A program made the position numbers and the translations under genes. A stretch of 32,772 bases of DNA. It comes from Clostridia bacterium. GTDB lineage: Bacteria > Bacillota > Clostridia > Oscillospirales > Acutalibacteraceae. Of this stretch, positions 1 through 9,008 are shown in pieces (position 1 is the first letter of the stretch; every line of letters starts with the position of its first letter). The notes beneath the pieces are model-generated. The model was not told the DNA's origin. It saw only the letters and a program-made list of their open reading frames with translations, and did no database searches. The DNA lies in the NCBI GenBank assembly GCA_900772705.1, contig CAAGRQ010000145.1, forward strand, positions 1-32,772, written 5' to 3'.

Positions 1-119
1 GAAACATTTTGGTCGGCATTATAAAAAATCCTTGATGGAGCATCACTATAACTACTAACTTTTACAAATTCGCAATTATCTAAAATCATTTTATGCAATT
101 CAACTTTATTTTTGCTGAA
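1..119 (-). pseudogene. Possible fragment of a DNA methylase-like gene, cut by the window edge
   Basis: An open frame on the minus strand runs off the left edge. Its readable part contains KMILDNCEFVKVSSYSDAPSR followed by IFYNADQNV. The pattern 'SSYSDAPSRIFYNADQNVS' resembles the segment in Eco57I/TaqI-like N6-adenine methylases where a short strand is followed by 'PSKLF.GA.QR'. This is recognition by memory of the family and is weak. No ATG with a ribosome-binding site starts it (the only ATG is at 89), and the frame closes at a TGA near 199. It may be a 5'-truncated remnant, or chance. The DUF2130 gene is divergent from it. Confidence 0.28.
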
Positions 120-133
120 AAGTCTGTACCAAT

Positions 134-151
134 CTAATATAATTATATTAG
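134..151. promoter_or_regulatory. Perfect 18-bp AT-rich palindrome upstream of the DUF2130 gene
   Basis: CTAATATAATTATATTAG is a perfect palindrome (two 9-bp halves, no spacer). It ends 36 bp before the DUF2130 start codon, with a TATAAC -10-like hexamer at 165-170 downstream of it. It may be an operator for a dimeric regulator. AT-rich palindromes also arise by chance in such intergenic DNA. Confidence 0.35.
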
Positions 152-187
152 CGTACAAACAGAGTATAACATACCGAGGTAAATGAT

Positions 188-1396
188 ATGAACGAAATCA
201 AATGTCCAAATTGCGGCGAAGTTTTCACTATTGACGAAAACGCCTACGCAAGCATAGTAAAGCAGATTCGTGACAGCGAATTTCAGTCGGAACTTGCCCA
301 AAGAGAAAAAATGCTCAAAAGCGAGAAAGACTCAGCTCTCACCTTAGTAAAAACTCAAATGAGAGAGGAAAACGAAAAGAGCATTTTTGAATTAAAACAG
401 GAGATTGCAAGGCTTCAGGCAGTTATCGACTCGGCGCAAAAGGATAAGCAACTTGAAATAAATAATGCCGTATCGCAAAAAGACAGAGAAATCGCCGAAA
501 AAAATGCCGAAATCATAGAATTAAAAGGCAATGTGGAGTCGGCAAAAAAGGATATTGTTCTAAAAGAGAGCACGCTTAAAGCGGAGTACAACGCAATGCT
601 CAAAGCGAAGGACGAGGCCATAGAGTTCTACAAGGACTTAAAGACGAGAATGTCCACAAAAATGGTGGGCGAAACCTTGGAACAGCACTGCGAAATCGAG
701 TTCAACAAACTTCGTGCAACCGGCTTTCAAAATGCGTATTTTGAAAAGGATAACGATGCTCGCACAGGTTCAAAGGGAGACTACATTTTCCGTGACAAAA
801 CAGATGACGGGGTTGAGTTCATCTCCATTATGTTTGAGATGAAAAACGAGATGGACACGACCGCCACAAAGCACAAGAACGAGGACTTTTTCAAAGAACT
901 TGACAAAGACAGAAAAGAAAAAGGTTGCGAATATGCCGTTCTCGTATCTCTGCTTGAAAGCGACAACGAACTGTACAACAGCGGTATAGTCGATGTTTCG
1001 CACAAATATGAAAAGATGTATGTCATTCGTCCGCAGTTTTTCATTCCGATAATCACACTCCTGCGTAATGCGGCGCTCAACTCTGTTGACTACAAAAGGC
1101 AACTTATGGACATACGAGAGCAGAACATTGATATTTCCCGCTTTGAGGACGATATGAACGATTTTAAGGAAAAATTCGCACGCAATTACGACATAGCAAG
1201 CAGGAAGTTCAAGACCGCCGTTGAGGAAATAGATAAAACAATTCAGCACTTACAAAAGACAAAGGCGAATCTTCTCTCCAGCGAAAACAACCTCCGCCTC
1301 GCAAACAACAAGGCAGAGGAATTGAGCATAAAAAAGTTGACAAAGAATAATCCCACAATGGCACAAAAATTTGCCGAATTAAAAGATAATAATTAA
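188..1396 (+). CDS. DUF2130 family protein: coiled coil plus nuclease-like domain
   Basis: 402 residues, full length for the family. It starts at ATG 188 behind GAGGT. The N-terminus has a lone CPNC knuckle (residues 6-9). Residues about 30-155 are a long charged coiled coil rich in Lys and Glu. The C-terminal half carries the DUF2130 signature, with VGETLEQHCEIEF, then KGDYIF (Asp198), then FEMKNE (Glu217-Met-Lys219). The spacing D-x18-E-x-K, with a Glu-containing helix before it, is the layout of a PD-(D/E)XK nuclease core. That nuclease reading is inference and the cellular role of DUF2130 proteins is unknown to me. A second short coiled coil (about 345-375) precedes the Lys-rich end. The gene stands alone and shares a bidirectional terminator with secA. 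Confidence is high for the family and low for function. Confidence 0.85.
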   Translation: MNEIKCPNCGEVFTIDENAYASIVKQIRDSEFQSELAQREKMLKSEKDSALTLVKTQMREENEKSIFELKQEIARLQAVIDSAQKDKQLEINNAVSQKDREIAEKNAEIIELKGNVESAKKDIVLKESTLKAEYNAMLKAKDEAIEFYKDLKTRMSTKMVGETLEQHCEIEFNKLRATGFQNAYFEKDNDARTGSKGDYIFRDKTDDGVEFISIMFEMKNEMDTTATKHKNEDFFKELDKDRKEKGCEYAVLVSLLESDNELYNSGIVDVSHKYEKMYVIRPQFFIPIITLLRNAALNSVDYKRQLMDIREQNIDISRFEDDMNDFKEKFARNYDIASRKFKTAVEEIDKTIQHLQKTKANLLSSENNLRLANNKAEELSIKKLTKNNPTMAQKFAELKDNN

Positions 1397-1427
1397 TTAT
1401 TAAAAACATTATATAATACATAAAACC

Positions 1428-1458
1428 AAAAGCCGTGAACCTGATTGTTCACGGCTTT
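1428..1458. terminator. Bidirectional terminator between DUF2130 gene and secA
   Basis: A 12-bp perfect stem (AAAGCCGTGAAC / GTTCACGGCTTT) with a 6-nt loop CTGATT. A-tract and T-tract flanks let it act in both directions for the two convergent genes. Confidence 0.85.
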
Positions 1459-1472
1459 CAAATTATTCATTA

Positions 1473-4280
1473 TTACTTTTTAGGTCTGATGCGCTTCTTT
1501 TCCTGCTTATGCTCTTCCTCAGCCTTAATAGCCTCGGCGGCAAGTTTAGCGGGTGATCCGCAGCACTTCTTATACTTAAGACCGCTTCCGCACGGACACG
1601 GGTCATTAGGACCTATCTTCTTTTCCTTACGAACGGTTACTGCTTTAACATTCTCGTTCTTATCATCAGAAGTTGATGTAACGTGAGCGACAGCCTTACG
1701 CTGAACGTCCGACTTATGAACAGGCATAAGAGTAAGCATCATCTTTGCTGTATCTTCTCTGATTTCCCTGGTCATTTCGTCAAACATATCATATGACTCA
1801 ACACGGAATGCAACAACCGGGTCACGCTGAGCATAGGAACGAAGGTGAATACCCTTCTTGAGATCCTCCATAGCGTCGATGTGATCCATCCAGTGAGTAT
1901 CAACATTTCTGAGGAGAACCATTCTCTCAAATTCCTGGAAGAAGTCGTCACCGAGAACCTTAGCTTTCTCCTCGAGTCTCTTATGACCTCTTGACTGGAG
2001 AAGTTCGATTGTATCTGCAACGGTAAGATTTTCCTTATCCTTAAAATCATCGTCATCTGCAATGAGCCAGCTCTTATACTTCTCACGGAGGCCGTCAATA
2101 TTCCAATCGTCCTTTGTTTCGCCGTTAAAGTAATTTGTAACTGTTTCCTCGATATTTGTATCGAGCATCTTGCCGATGGTCTCGGTAAGGTCAAGTCCGT
2201 CAAGAACCTGATCACGCTGCTTGTAGATGAGTTCTCTCTGACGGTTCATAACATCATCGTACTGCAAGGTGTTCTTACGAATAGCAAAGTTCTTGCCCTC
2301 AACCTTTTGCTGTGAGGACTCAATAGTCTTGGAAATAAGTTTTGACTCGATAGGCATATCCTCATCAACTGTGAGTCTGCTCATCATCCTTTGCATCTTA
2401 TCACCGCCGAAGAGACGCATCAAGTCATCCTCAAGAGAAAGGAAGAACTGGCTTGCACCCGGGTCACCCTGACGGCCCGAACGACCTCTGAGCTGATTAT
2501 CGATACGGCGTGCATCGTGACGCTCTGTGCCGAGAATGAACAAACCGCCTGCTTCTCTGACCTTTTCAGCCTCGTCCTTAATCTCTTCCTTGAACTTAGC
2601 CTCAAGTTCGATAAATGTCTTGCGGGCATTGAGGATTTCTTCATCGTCGGTATCACCGAAGCCTGTAGCCTCTGCAATCTGCTCATTTGTGAACTTCATC
2701 TTCTTCATCTGAGCCTTTGCAAGGAACTCTGCGTTACCGCCGAGCATAATATCGGTACCACGGCCTGCCATATTGGTAGCGATGGTAACTGCACCGAACT
2801 TACCTGCCTGAGCAACAATCTCTGCTTCCTTTTCGTGGTTCTTTGCGTTAAGAACCTTATGTTCAATTCCCTCTTTATTTAAGAGGTGTGACAAATGCTC
2901 CGACTTCTCGATACTGATAGTACCTACAAGAACAGGCTGTCCCTTTTCGTGGCACTCTTTAATCTGTTCAATAACATTATGATATTTTCCGGTTTCCGTC
3001 TGGAAGATAACATCCGGCTTGTCTATACGGATAAGCGGCTTGTTTGTAGGAATTTCAACTACATCGAGCTTATAGATTTCGTCAAATTCGTTAGCCTCGG
3101 TAGCGGCAGTACCGGTCATACCGGAAAGTTTCTTATAAAGACGGAAGTAGTTTTGGAATGTAATAGTAGCGAGAGTTTTGCTTTCGTGCTCTACCTTTAC
3201 GCCCTCTTTAGCCTCGAGTGCCTGATGAAGACCCTCGTTATATCTACGACCTTCCATAATACGGCCGGTGAACTCGTCAACGATTTTAACCTGACCGTCT
3301 TTAACAACATAATCTACATCTCTGGTCATAACGCCGTGAGCCTTGATAGCCTGGTCGATATGATGGCGGAGAGTTGTATTATCTATATCCATAAGGTTTT
3401 CTACCTTAAAGAACTTCTCTGCCTTTTCAACACCGCTCTTAAGGAGTGTTGCTGTCTTTGCCTTTTCGTCAACTACATAGTCGCCGTCATAAGTTTCCTC
3501 TGTGTCCTGCTTGTCATCGGTCTTAGCAACCTTGGTCATAACAAGAGTTTTTGCAAAGGCGTCTGCCTGACGGTAGAGGTCGGTTGACTGGTCGCCCTTA
3601 CCGCTGATGATAAGAGGAGTACGAGCCTCATCTATAAGAATTGAGTCAACCTCATCGACGATAGCGAATGCGTGACCTCTCTGAACCTTACGTTCTTTAT
3701 ACTGAACCATATTATCACGAAGATAGTCAAAGCCCATCTCGTTATTTGTTCCGTAAGTAATATCTGAATTATATGCTTCCTGACGCTCTGCATCACTCTT
3801 CTCATGAACGATAAGTCCGACGCTCAAACCGAGGAAACGGTAAATCTTACCCATCCACTCGGAGTCACGCTTTGCAAGATAATCGTTTACGGTAACGATA
3901 TGCACACCCTCACCGGTAAGCGCATTAAGATAAGCAGGAAGAGTAGCAACGAGAGTTTTACCCTCACCTGTCTTCATCTCGGCAATTCTGCCCTGATGAA
4001 GAACGATACCGCCGATGAGCTGTACCTCAAAGTGCTTCATTCCGAGTACACGCCAGCTTGCCTCACGGCATACTGCAAAAGCATCGGGAAGAATGTCGTC
4101 AAGAGTTTCTCCGTTTGCGAGTCTTTCCTTAAGGATAGGAGTCTGAGCTGCGAGTTCCTTATCGTCCATATCCTCATACTTGGACTCAAGGTCAAGAATT
4201 TTGTCGACTGTTTTGCGGAGTTTCTTTACCTCTTTTTTTGAATAATCTCCGAAAATAGCCGTTACGAATTTGTTTGCCAT
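1473..4280 (-). CDS. secA: Preprotein translocase ATPase SecA
   Basis: SecA is the ATP motor that pushes unfolded preproteins through the SecYEG channel at the membrane. The 935-residue protein has every hallmark: the Walker A motif GEGKTLVATLPAYL near residue 105, VDEVDSILIDEARTPLIISG (DEAD box 1), the preprotein cross-linking insert about 230-370, ATNMAGRGTDIMLGGN and GRSGRQGDPGASQFFLSLEDDL in the second motor domain, the helical scaffold/wing, and a C-terminal zinc motif CPCGSGLKYKKCC (Cys-x-Cys-x8-Cys-Cys). The start MANKFV follows GAGGTG at 6 nt. The promoter at 4332-4360 gives a short leader. It is transcribed alone, ending at the 1428-1458 terminator. There is no prfB or hpf gene beside it, which would be common neighbours. 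Confidence 0.98.
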   Translation of the reverse strand: MANKFVTAIFGDYSKKEVKKLRKTVDKILDLESKYEDMDDKELAAQTPILKERLANGETLDDILPDAFAVCREASWRVLGMKHFEVQLIGGIVLHQGRIAEMKTGEGKTLVATLPAYLNALTGEGVHIVTVNDYLAKRDSEWMGKIYRFLGLSVGLIVHEKSDAERQEAYNSDITYGTNNEMGFDYLRDNMVQYKERKVQRGHAFAIVDEVDSILIDEARTPLIISGKGDQSTDLYRQADAFAKTLVMTKVAKTDDKQDTEETYDGDYVVDEKAKTATLLKSGVEKAEKFFKVENLMDIDNTTLRHHIDQAIKAHGVMTRDVDYVVKDGQVKIVDEFTGRIMEGRRYNEGLHQALEAKEGVKVEHESKTLATITFQNYFRLYKKLSGMTGTAATEANEFDEIYKLDVVEIPTNKPLIRIDKPDVIFQTETGKYHNVIEQIKECHEKGQPVLVGTISIEKSEHLSHLLNKEGIEHKVLNAKNHEKEAEIVAQAGKFGAVTIATNMAGRGTDIMLGGNAEFLAKAQMKKMKFTNEQIAEATGFGDTDDEEILNARKTFIELEAKFKEEIKDEAEKVREAGGLFILGTERHDARRIDNQLRGRSGRQGDPGASQFFLSLEDDLMRLFGGDKMQRMMSRLTVDEDMPIESKLISKTIESSQQKVEGKNFAIRKNTLQYDDVMNRQRELIYKQRDQVLDGLDLTETIGKMLDTNIEETVTNYFNGETKDDWNIDGLREKYKSWLIADDDDFKDKENLTVADTIELLQSRGHKRLEEKAKVLGDDFFQEFERMVLLRNVDTHWMDHIDAMEDLKKGIHLRSYAQRDPVVAFRVESYDMFDEMTREIREDTAKMMLTLMPVHKSDVQRKAVAHVTSTSDDKNENVKAVTVRKEKKIGPNDPCPCGSGLKYKKCCGSPAKLAAEAIKAEEEHKQEKKRIRPKK

Positions 4281-4331
4281 TCATTTCACCTCAAAATAGG
4301 AATTTTTGAATTTTCATTCACATACTTTAGC

Positions 4332-4360
4332 ATAATAACATAAAAGCGTGCCGTTGTCAA
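4332..4360 (-). promoter_or_regulatory. Sigma-A type promoter of secA
   Basis: Reading the minus strand: -35 TTGACA (4355-4360), a 17-nt spacer, -10 TATTAT (4332-4337). The predicted start of transcription is near 4325, about 45 nt before the secA ATG. The -35 box lies in the loop of an imperfect inverted repeat (GCACGCCTT at 4393-4401 with AAGCGTGC at 4344-4351) that may be the terminator of the upstream lipoprotein gene. Confidence 0.75.
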
Positions 4361-4414
4361 TTATATAATAAATATATAATAGTAAATTTCGAGCACGCCT
4401 TAAATTTATGCATA

Positions 4415-5011
4415 TTACGAATAGATTTTCTTTATCGCTCCGAGTGCTCCGCCCGAAACGGCATCCTCTGCGGTTTCGTCAAGAGCGAGAACAAGATTTT
4501 TCTTTCCCTTTTGCACCTTAACGGTGATGTCTGCCTCGGTGCTGATGCTTGTATTATTTATACCCTCAAGAAGCACATTGAGCGATTGGGTCAAAAACGA
4601 ATCGTCATTGAGTTTTCTGAGGAGTTCAGTGTTGCTGTATTTGGCTTTCAAACCCTCGGTGAATATGGTTGCTATCTCCGTAAGTTTGCTGTTTGATACG
4701 GTTATGGTAACCGTTTGATTTTGCAAATCCACGCTTTTAACTTCCATTTCAAGGTTGGCGAATATCGCCTTACCGAGTTGTGCAAACTGCTCGTGCGACG
4801 ATGAAAACTTGATAATATAATCCAACGTTGTGGACGAAACATATTTGTTAAGCGTATCGGTATCAAATTCTTTGAGTGCGGTTTCCACCGTTGCAACCGT
4901 ATTTTTAATATTTTCTTCCGTCATACTGTTGGCTTTTGAGCAGGACGAAAAAGAAAAAATCATCGCTGCGGCAAGCACCGCACACAACACATTGTTAAGT
5001 ATTTTCTTCAT
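4415..5011 (-). CDS. Putative lipoprotein of unknown function
   Basis: 198 residues. The N-terminus has the form of a lipoprotein signal peptide: MKK, a hydrophobic stretch (residues 8-21), then FSSC with the acylated Cys at position 24. Phe at -3 is a slightly unusual lipobox. The rest is a soluble domain of about 170 residues with the look of the DUF5105/DUF4878 type folds found in clostridial lipoproteins (TMTEENIKNTVATVETALK then alternating strands). I cannot name the family with certainty. The start follows GAGGTG. It is expected to be anchored outside the membrane. It lies upstream of secA on the same strand, but secA has its own promoter, so a functional link is not implied. Confidence 0.75.
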   Translation of the reverse strand: MKKILNNVLCAVLAAAMIFSFSSCSKANSMTEENIKNTVATVETALKEFDTDTLNKYVSSTTLDYIIKFSSSHEQFAQLGKAIFANLEMEVKSVDLQNQTVTITVSNSKLTEIATIFTEGLKAKYSNTELLRKLNDDSFLTQSLNVLLEGINNTSISTEADITVKVQKGKKNLVLALDETAEDAVSGGALGAIKKIYS

Positions 5012-5096
5012 AATTAATCACCTCAAAATTCATTTTAACACACCGCACCCAAAATGTATAGCACCAAAAGATGAATTTTTCGTAAAATAATAAAGA

Positions 5097-5125
5097 TTGC
5101 TTTTTTTTACACGATATGCTATAAT
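5097..5125 (+). promoter_or_regulatory. Promoter of the sugar transferase-lacZ transcript
   Basis: -10 TATAAT at 5120-5125 with an extended TGC just upstream, a 17-nt spacer, and a weak -35 TTGCTT at 5097-5102. The leader that follows can form two small hairpins: CAGGTA/TACCTG (5176-5192) and CCGTAA/TTACGG (5217-5231). Confidence 0.6.
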
Positions 5126-5202
5126 CTTTTAGTTAGTAAACTATATATTGGGTTATTATGCCATAAAGATAAACGCAGGTATTTTTTACCTGAGCAAAAA
5201 AG

Positions 5203-5865
5203 ATGAAAGAGCCGCACCGTAAAAATTACGGCTGTGAGAACGGATATATGAAAAAATTTCTGCATACCTATTTCGGAGCAACAAAATGGAAGCGACTTTT
5301 TGATATAGTGGTGTCTTTTTTCTCGCTGATACTGCTGTCACCGCTTTTTCTCATCATAATCACAATCAACTTTTTTACGCCCGACTGCAAAATATTTTTC
5401 AGTCACGAGCGCCGTGGAAGAAGAGGAAAACCATTTAAGATTTACAAATTTCAAACCATGAAAAACAATGCCCCGAACTGTGCCACGGGTGATCTTGAAA
5501 ACCCCGAACAGTATATAACAAAATTCGGCGCATTTATGCGTAAGACAAGCATAGACGAACTCCCGCAACTGTGGAACATATTAAAGGGAGATATGAGTTT
5601 TGTTGGTCCGAGACCGCTTATTTCAAGCGAACTCAGAGCACACAGACTCAGACTTGAAAACGGTGTTTACAGATTTCGACCCGGACTTACAGGCTGGGCG
5701 CAGGTCAACGGGCGAGACGACATTTCCCTGCTCAAAAAAATGAAATACGATAAAGAATACTGCGACAACTGGAGCATCGGATTAGACATAAAAATTATGC
5801 TTCGCTCGATAAAGGTATGCGTTAAGCGAGAGGGCTACCAAGAGGGCAAAATTCACAGAATTTAA
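5203..5865 (+). CDS. Polyprenyl-phosphate sugar-1-phosphate transferase (monotopic phosphoglycosyl transferase)
   Basis: This enzyme transfers a sugar 1-phosphate from a UDP-sugar to undecaprenyl phosphate, starting a surface glycan repeat unit on the cytoplasmic face of the membrane. It is the short, catalytic-domain-only form: one re-entrant/transmembrane segment KRLFDIVVSFFSLILLSPLF (about 32-55), a basic RRGRRGKPFKIYKFQTM, the Asp-Glu dyad in SIDELPQLWNILKGDMSF (Asp118-Glu119), VGPRPL, and RPGLTGWAQVNGRDD. The start is uncertain. ATG 5203 has only GAG at -11; ATG 5248 (MKKFLHTYFG) would give a more typical N-terminus and would leave the 5217-5231 hairpin in the leader. The exact sugar cannot be told. 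No other glycan-assembly genes are next to it. Confidence 0.88.
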   Translation: MKEPHRKNYGCENGYMKKFLHTYFGATKWKRLFDIVVSFFSLILLSPLFLIIITINFFTPDCKIFFSHERRGRRGKPFKIYKFQTMKNNAPNCATGDLENPEQYITKFGAFMRKTSIDELPQLWNILKGDMSFVGPRPLISSELRAHRLRLENGVYRFRPGLTGWAQVNGRDDISLLKKMKYDKEYCDNWSIGLDIKIMLRSIKVCVKREGYQEGKIHRI

Positions 5866-5909
5866 TTTATTTTATCCGAAAACAAACAAACCAAGACGGA
5901 GAACAATAT

Positions 5910-8900
5910 ATGGAAAGAAACTTTACAGACGGCTACACGGAATGGCAATCAAACCCCGAAATCGTTGCGGTAAACAAACTGCCGCAACACGCAACTCTTA
6001 TGCCGTACGAGGATTTTGAAGAAGCAAAAAAGGCAGACAGATATGCCTCGTCAAAGTGCAAGTTGTTAAACGGAAAGTGGAAATTCAAACTTTATAAGAA
6101 TTACGCATACAAACCGACGGATTTTGCCGATCCGAACTATGATACGCATAATTGGGACACGGTGACAGTGCCGTGCTCGTGGCAGATGCAGGGCTACGAC
6201 CAGCCGCAATACTGTAATGTGCGCTATCCGTGGGAGGGCAGTGAGGACATCACTCCCCCAAACGCACCGGTAAAGCACAATCCCGTGGGCTGCTACATCA
6301 AAAAAATCAAGATTAACGAGGCTACGCTTTCAAAGAGAGTCGTTCTCTGCTTTGAGGGCGTTGAGTCCGCATTTTATCTCTACATTAACGGCGAGAGAAT
6401 AGGCTACAGCGAGTCCACCTTTAACAGAGCGGAATTCGACATAAGCCGTTACCTCAAGGAAGGCTCAAATGTAATCGGAGTCGAGGTATACCGCTGGTGC
6501 ACGGGCAGTTGGCTTGAGTGTCAGGATATGTGGAGACTCGGCGGAATTTTCCGTGATGTTTATATTTACACAACGGAGAGAGAATATATCCGTGATTTTG
6601 AAATTCACGCAGAGCCGGACTCACAACTGCACGACGGATATATTAATGTCACTGTCAAAACAAACGGCGCATACGAGGGACTGAGCCTTGATATGAGCGT
6701 CATTGACGAAAACGGCGATATGGTCGCACTCGACAGCCAATACGCAAACGAGGACCATATAACTCCGATGAAAGCCATCGTAACAAACATTAAGCCTTGG
6801 AGCGCAGAAGAGCCGCACCTTTACACCGTTGTTCTCACGCTGAAAAACAATTCACTGCCTATTGAATACATTTCGCAAAAAATCGGTTTCAGAACCGTTG
6901 AAATAAAAGACGGAATAATCAGAATTAACGGCAGACGAGTAGTATTCAAAGGTACAAATAGACACGAATTCGACTGTCATACGGGAAGATACATAACAGA
7001 AGAAGTTATGAGAACGGATATCGAATTGATGAAAAAGAACAACATCAATGCCGTTCGCACCTCTCACTACCCGAACACTCCACGCTGGTACGAACTTTGC
7101 GATGAGTACGGACTCTATGTAATAGATGAAAACAATATGGAAACTCACGGAACAGGCTGGTCAACCATTATCGGCTGTCCTCAACTTCCGGGCTCACGCC
7201 CCGAATGGGAAAAGGCGTGCATGGAGAGAATAAAGGCTCTTTATCAGCGTGACAAAAACTATTCCTGCGTGGTTTGCTGGAGCCTCGGAAACGAATCGCT
7301 CGGCGGTGAAACTCCCAAGAAAATGTATAAGTGGCTTAAAGAAAACGATAAGTCAAGATTTGTGCACTTTGAATGTGACAGAGCACCCGATGAGGCAAGT
7401 CTTTCGGATGTTCAAAGCAAAATGTACGCAAAGCCGTGGGAATGTGAGGAATATGCTCTCACAGGCAGAGACGGCAGACCGTACATACTGTGCGAATATA
7501 CCCACGCCATGGGCAACTCCTGCGGCTCGACAGACGAATACACAAGACTGTGGGACAAGTACCCGTGTCTTCAGGGCGGCTTTGTTTGGGACTGGGTTGA
7601 CCAGAGCATTTTAACAACAGACGAAAACGGCAAGGAGTATCTTGCATACGGCGGAGACTTCAGCGAAAACCCCCACGACGGTCATTTCTGCGGAAACGGA
7701 CTTCTTTTCGGCGACAGAACAGTCACCCCGAAACTTTGCGAAATAAAGAAACTTTACCAAAATGTTGACTTCAATGCCATTGATGCGGAAAGAGGAATAA
7801 TTGAGATTAAAAACAAATTCCTCTTTACAAACCTCAACCACTACGATTTATACTGGTCGCAATCCAGCGACAAGGGCATTTTTGCAGACGGCATAGTTCA
7901 TATTGACCTTGAGCCGTTTGAAAAAACCACGGTAAACCTCGAACTCACAAAGGCGTCGTCAACGGAATATTACTTAAATCTCGAGTTAAGAGAAAAGAAT
8001 GACACCCCTTACTGCAAGGCGGGACACATCGTTGCCGAGGAACAATTTGTAATAAACGAATTTGTCAGCACATACGATGAACTTGAAAGCGGCGAAGAAC
8101 TCTTGGTGGATGACACCTACGGCTCGCTCAGAATCATTGCCGATGATTTGAACATCAGATTTGAAAAAAGAGAGAGAAACCAGCTTTACTCAATCAAGGC
8201 AAACGGCGAAGAAATGCTGAGCGCTCCGATGAGACTCAACTTCTGGCGTGCTCTCACCGATAATGACAGAGGTTCAAGAGCAGGCAGCCGTTTGGGATGC
8301 TGGAGAGACGCAGGCGACACGCCGGGTATTTTCAACAACACAAAGTGGAGAATAGAAAATTATCAAATACTCGAAAGCGGCAAAAAGGTTGTCGTTGTAA
8401 GCAGTGCCGAGGTTTGCACACAGCCGACATCAAAGGCTGTTGTGGTCTACACTATCACCTCCAACGGTATGGAAGTCGATATGGAATTTAAGCCAAACGA
8501 TACCCTCCCCGAAATTCCCGAGGTCAGCCTTTTGTTTGAATTGCCGAAAGATTTTGAAACGGTAACATATCTCGGAAACGGACCCGAGGAGAACTATATC
8601 GACCGTGCAAATGCGTGCAAAATAGGGCTTTACACCTCAAAAATCAATGATATGTGGGTAAACTATCTTAAACCGCAGGAATGCGGCAACCGCACCGGCG
8701 TAAGATACGCAACTATTATCGGCGACAAAAAATCGTTCGGTATTGTGGCAGAGCCCGTTTGCGAACTCAATGTTTCGCACTATACACCAAAAGAGGTAGA
8801 AAATATTTGGCACCAAAAGGATATGCCGGAATACAATAAAACCGTTGTAAGAATAATCGCAAGACAGCAGGGCGTCGGCGGTTATGACAGTTGGGGCGCT

Positions 8901-8969
8901 CACTGCAACGAAAAATACAAGAACAAGAGCGACAAAACTTACAGGCTCAAGTTCCAACTCAGATTTTAA
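5910..8969 (+). CDS. lacZ: Beta-galactosidase, glycoside hydrolase family 2 (LacZ type)
   Basis: This retaining enzyme hydrolyses terminal beta-galactosides such as lactose. At 1019 residues it has the full five-domain LacZ length (E. coli LacZ is 1023). The sugar-binding jelly-roll domain is at about 50-220 (VPCSWQMQGYDQPQYCNVRYPW). The catalytic barrel contains GTNRHEFDC, the acid/base in CWSLGNESLGG (Glu462) and the nucleophile in ILCEYTHAMGNS (Glu529). The C-terminal beta-sandwich ends in GGYDSWGAHCNEKY. No signal peptide is seen, so it is cytoplasmic and needs an importer, which is not in the window. It lies 44 nt after the sugar transferase with no terminator between them, so the two probably share a transcript. 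GGAGAACAATAT is the ribosome-binding site. Confidence 0.96.
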   Translation: MERNFTDGYTEWQSNPEIVAVNKLPQHATLMPYEDFEEAKKADRYASSKCKLLNGKWKFKLYKNYAYKPTDFADPNYDTHNWDTVTVPCSWQMQGYDQPQYCNVRYPWEGSEDITPPNAPVKHNPVGCYIKKIKINEATLSKRVVLCFEGVESAFYLYINGERIGYSESTFNRAEFDISRYLKEGSNVIGVEVYRWCTGSWLECQDMWRLGGIFRDVYIYTTEREYIRDFEIHAEPDSQLHDGYINVTVKTNGAYEGLSLDMSVIDENGDMVALDSQYANEDHITPMKAIVTNIKPWSAEEPHLYTVVLTLKNNSLPIEYISQKIGFRTVEIKDGIIRINGRRVVFKGTNRHEFDCHTGRYITEEVMRTDIELMKKNNINAVRTSHYPNTPRWYELCDEYGLYVIDENNMETHGTGWSTIIGCPQLPGSRPEWEKACMERIKALYQRDKNYSCVVCWSLGNESLGGETPKKMYKWLKENDKSRFVHFECDRAPDEASLSDVQSKMYAKPWECEEYALTGRDGRPYILCEYTHAMGNSCGSTDEYTRLWDKYPCLQGGFVWDWVDQSILTTDENGKEYLAYGGDFSENPHDGHFCGNGLLFGDRTVTPKLCEIKKLYQNVDFNAIDAERGIIEIKNKFLFTNLNHYDLYWSQSSDKGIFADGIVHIDLEPFEKTTVNLELTKASSTEYYLNLELREKNDTPYCKAGHIVAEEQFVINEFVSTYDELESGEELLVDDTYGSLRIIADDLNIRFEKRERNQLYSIKANGEEMLSAPMRLNFWRALTDNDRGSRAGSRLGCWRDAGDTPGIFNNTKWRIENYQILESGKKVVVVSSAEVCTQPTSKAVVVYTITSNGMEVDMEFKPNDTLPEIPEVSLLFELPKDFETVTYLGNGPEENYIDRANACKIGLYTSKINDMWVNYLKPQECGNRTGVRYATIIGDKKSFGIVAEPVCELNVSHYTPKEVENIWHQKDMPEYNKTVVRIIARQQGVGGYDSWGAHCNEKYKNKSDKTYRLKFQLRF

Positions 8970-9008
8970 CGGTTTTGCAACACATGATAATTGTAATAGG
9001 AAATTATC

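Noticed and set aside
2391..3587. Long open frames on the plus strand opposite secA (up to 230 codons)
   Set aside because: They lack ribosome-binding sites, encode Cys/Leu/Phe-rich nonsense without motifs, and lie fully inside the clear secA gene.
4343..4401. Strong terminator between the lipoprotein gene and secA
   Set aside because: Only a 6-bp GC core with a loop of about 40 nt that contains the secA -35; too weak to call separately.
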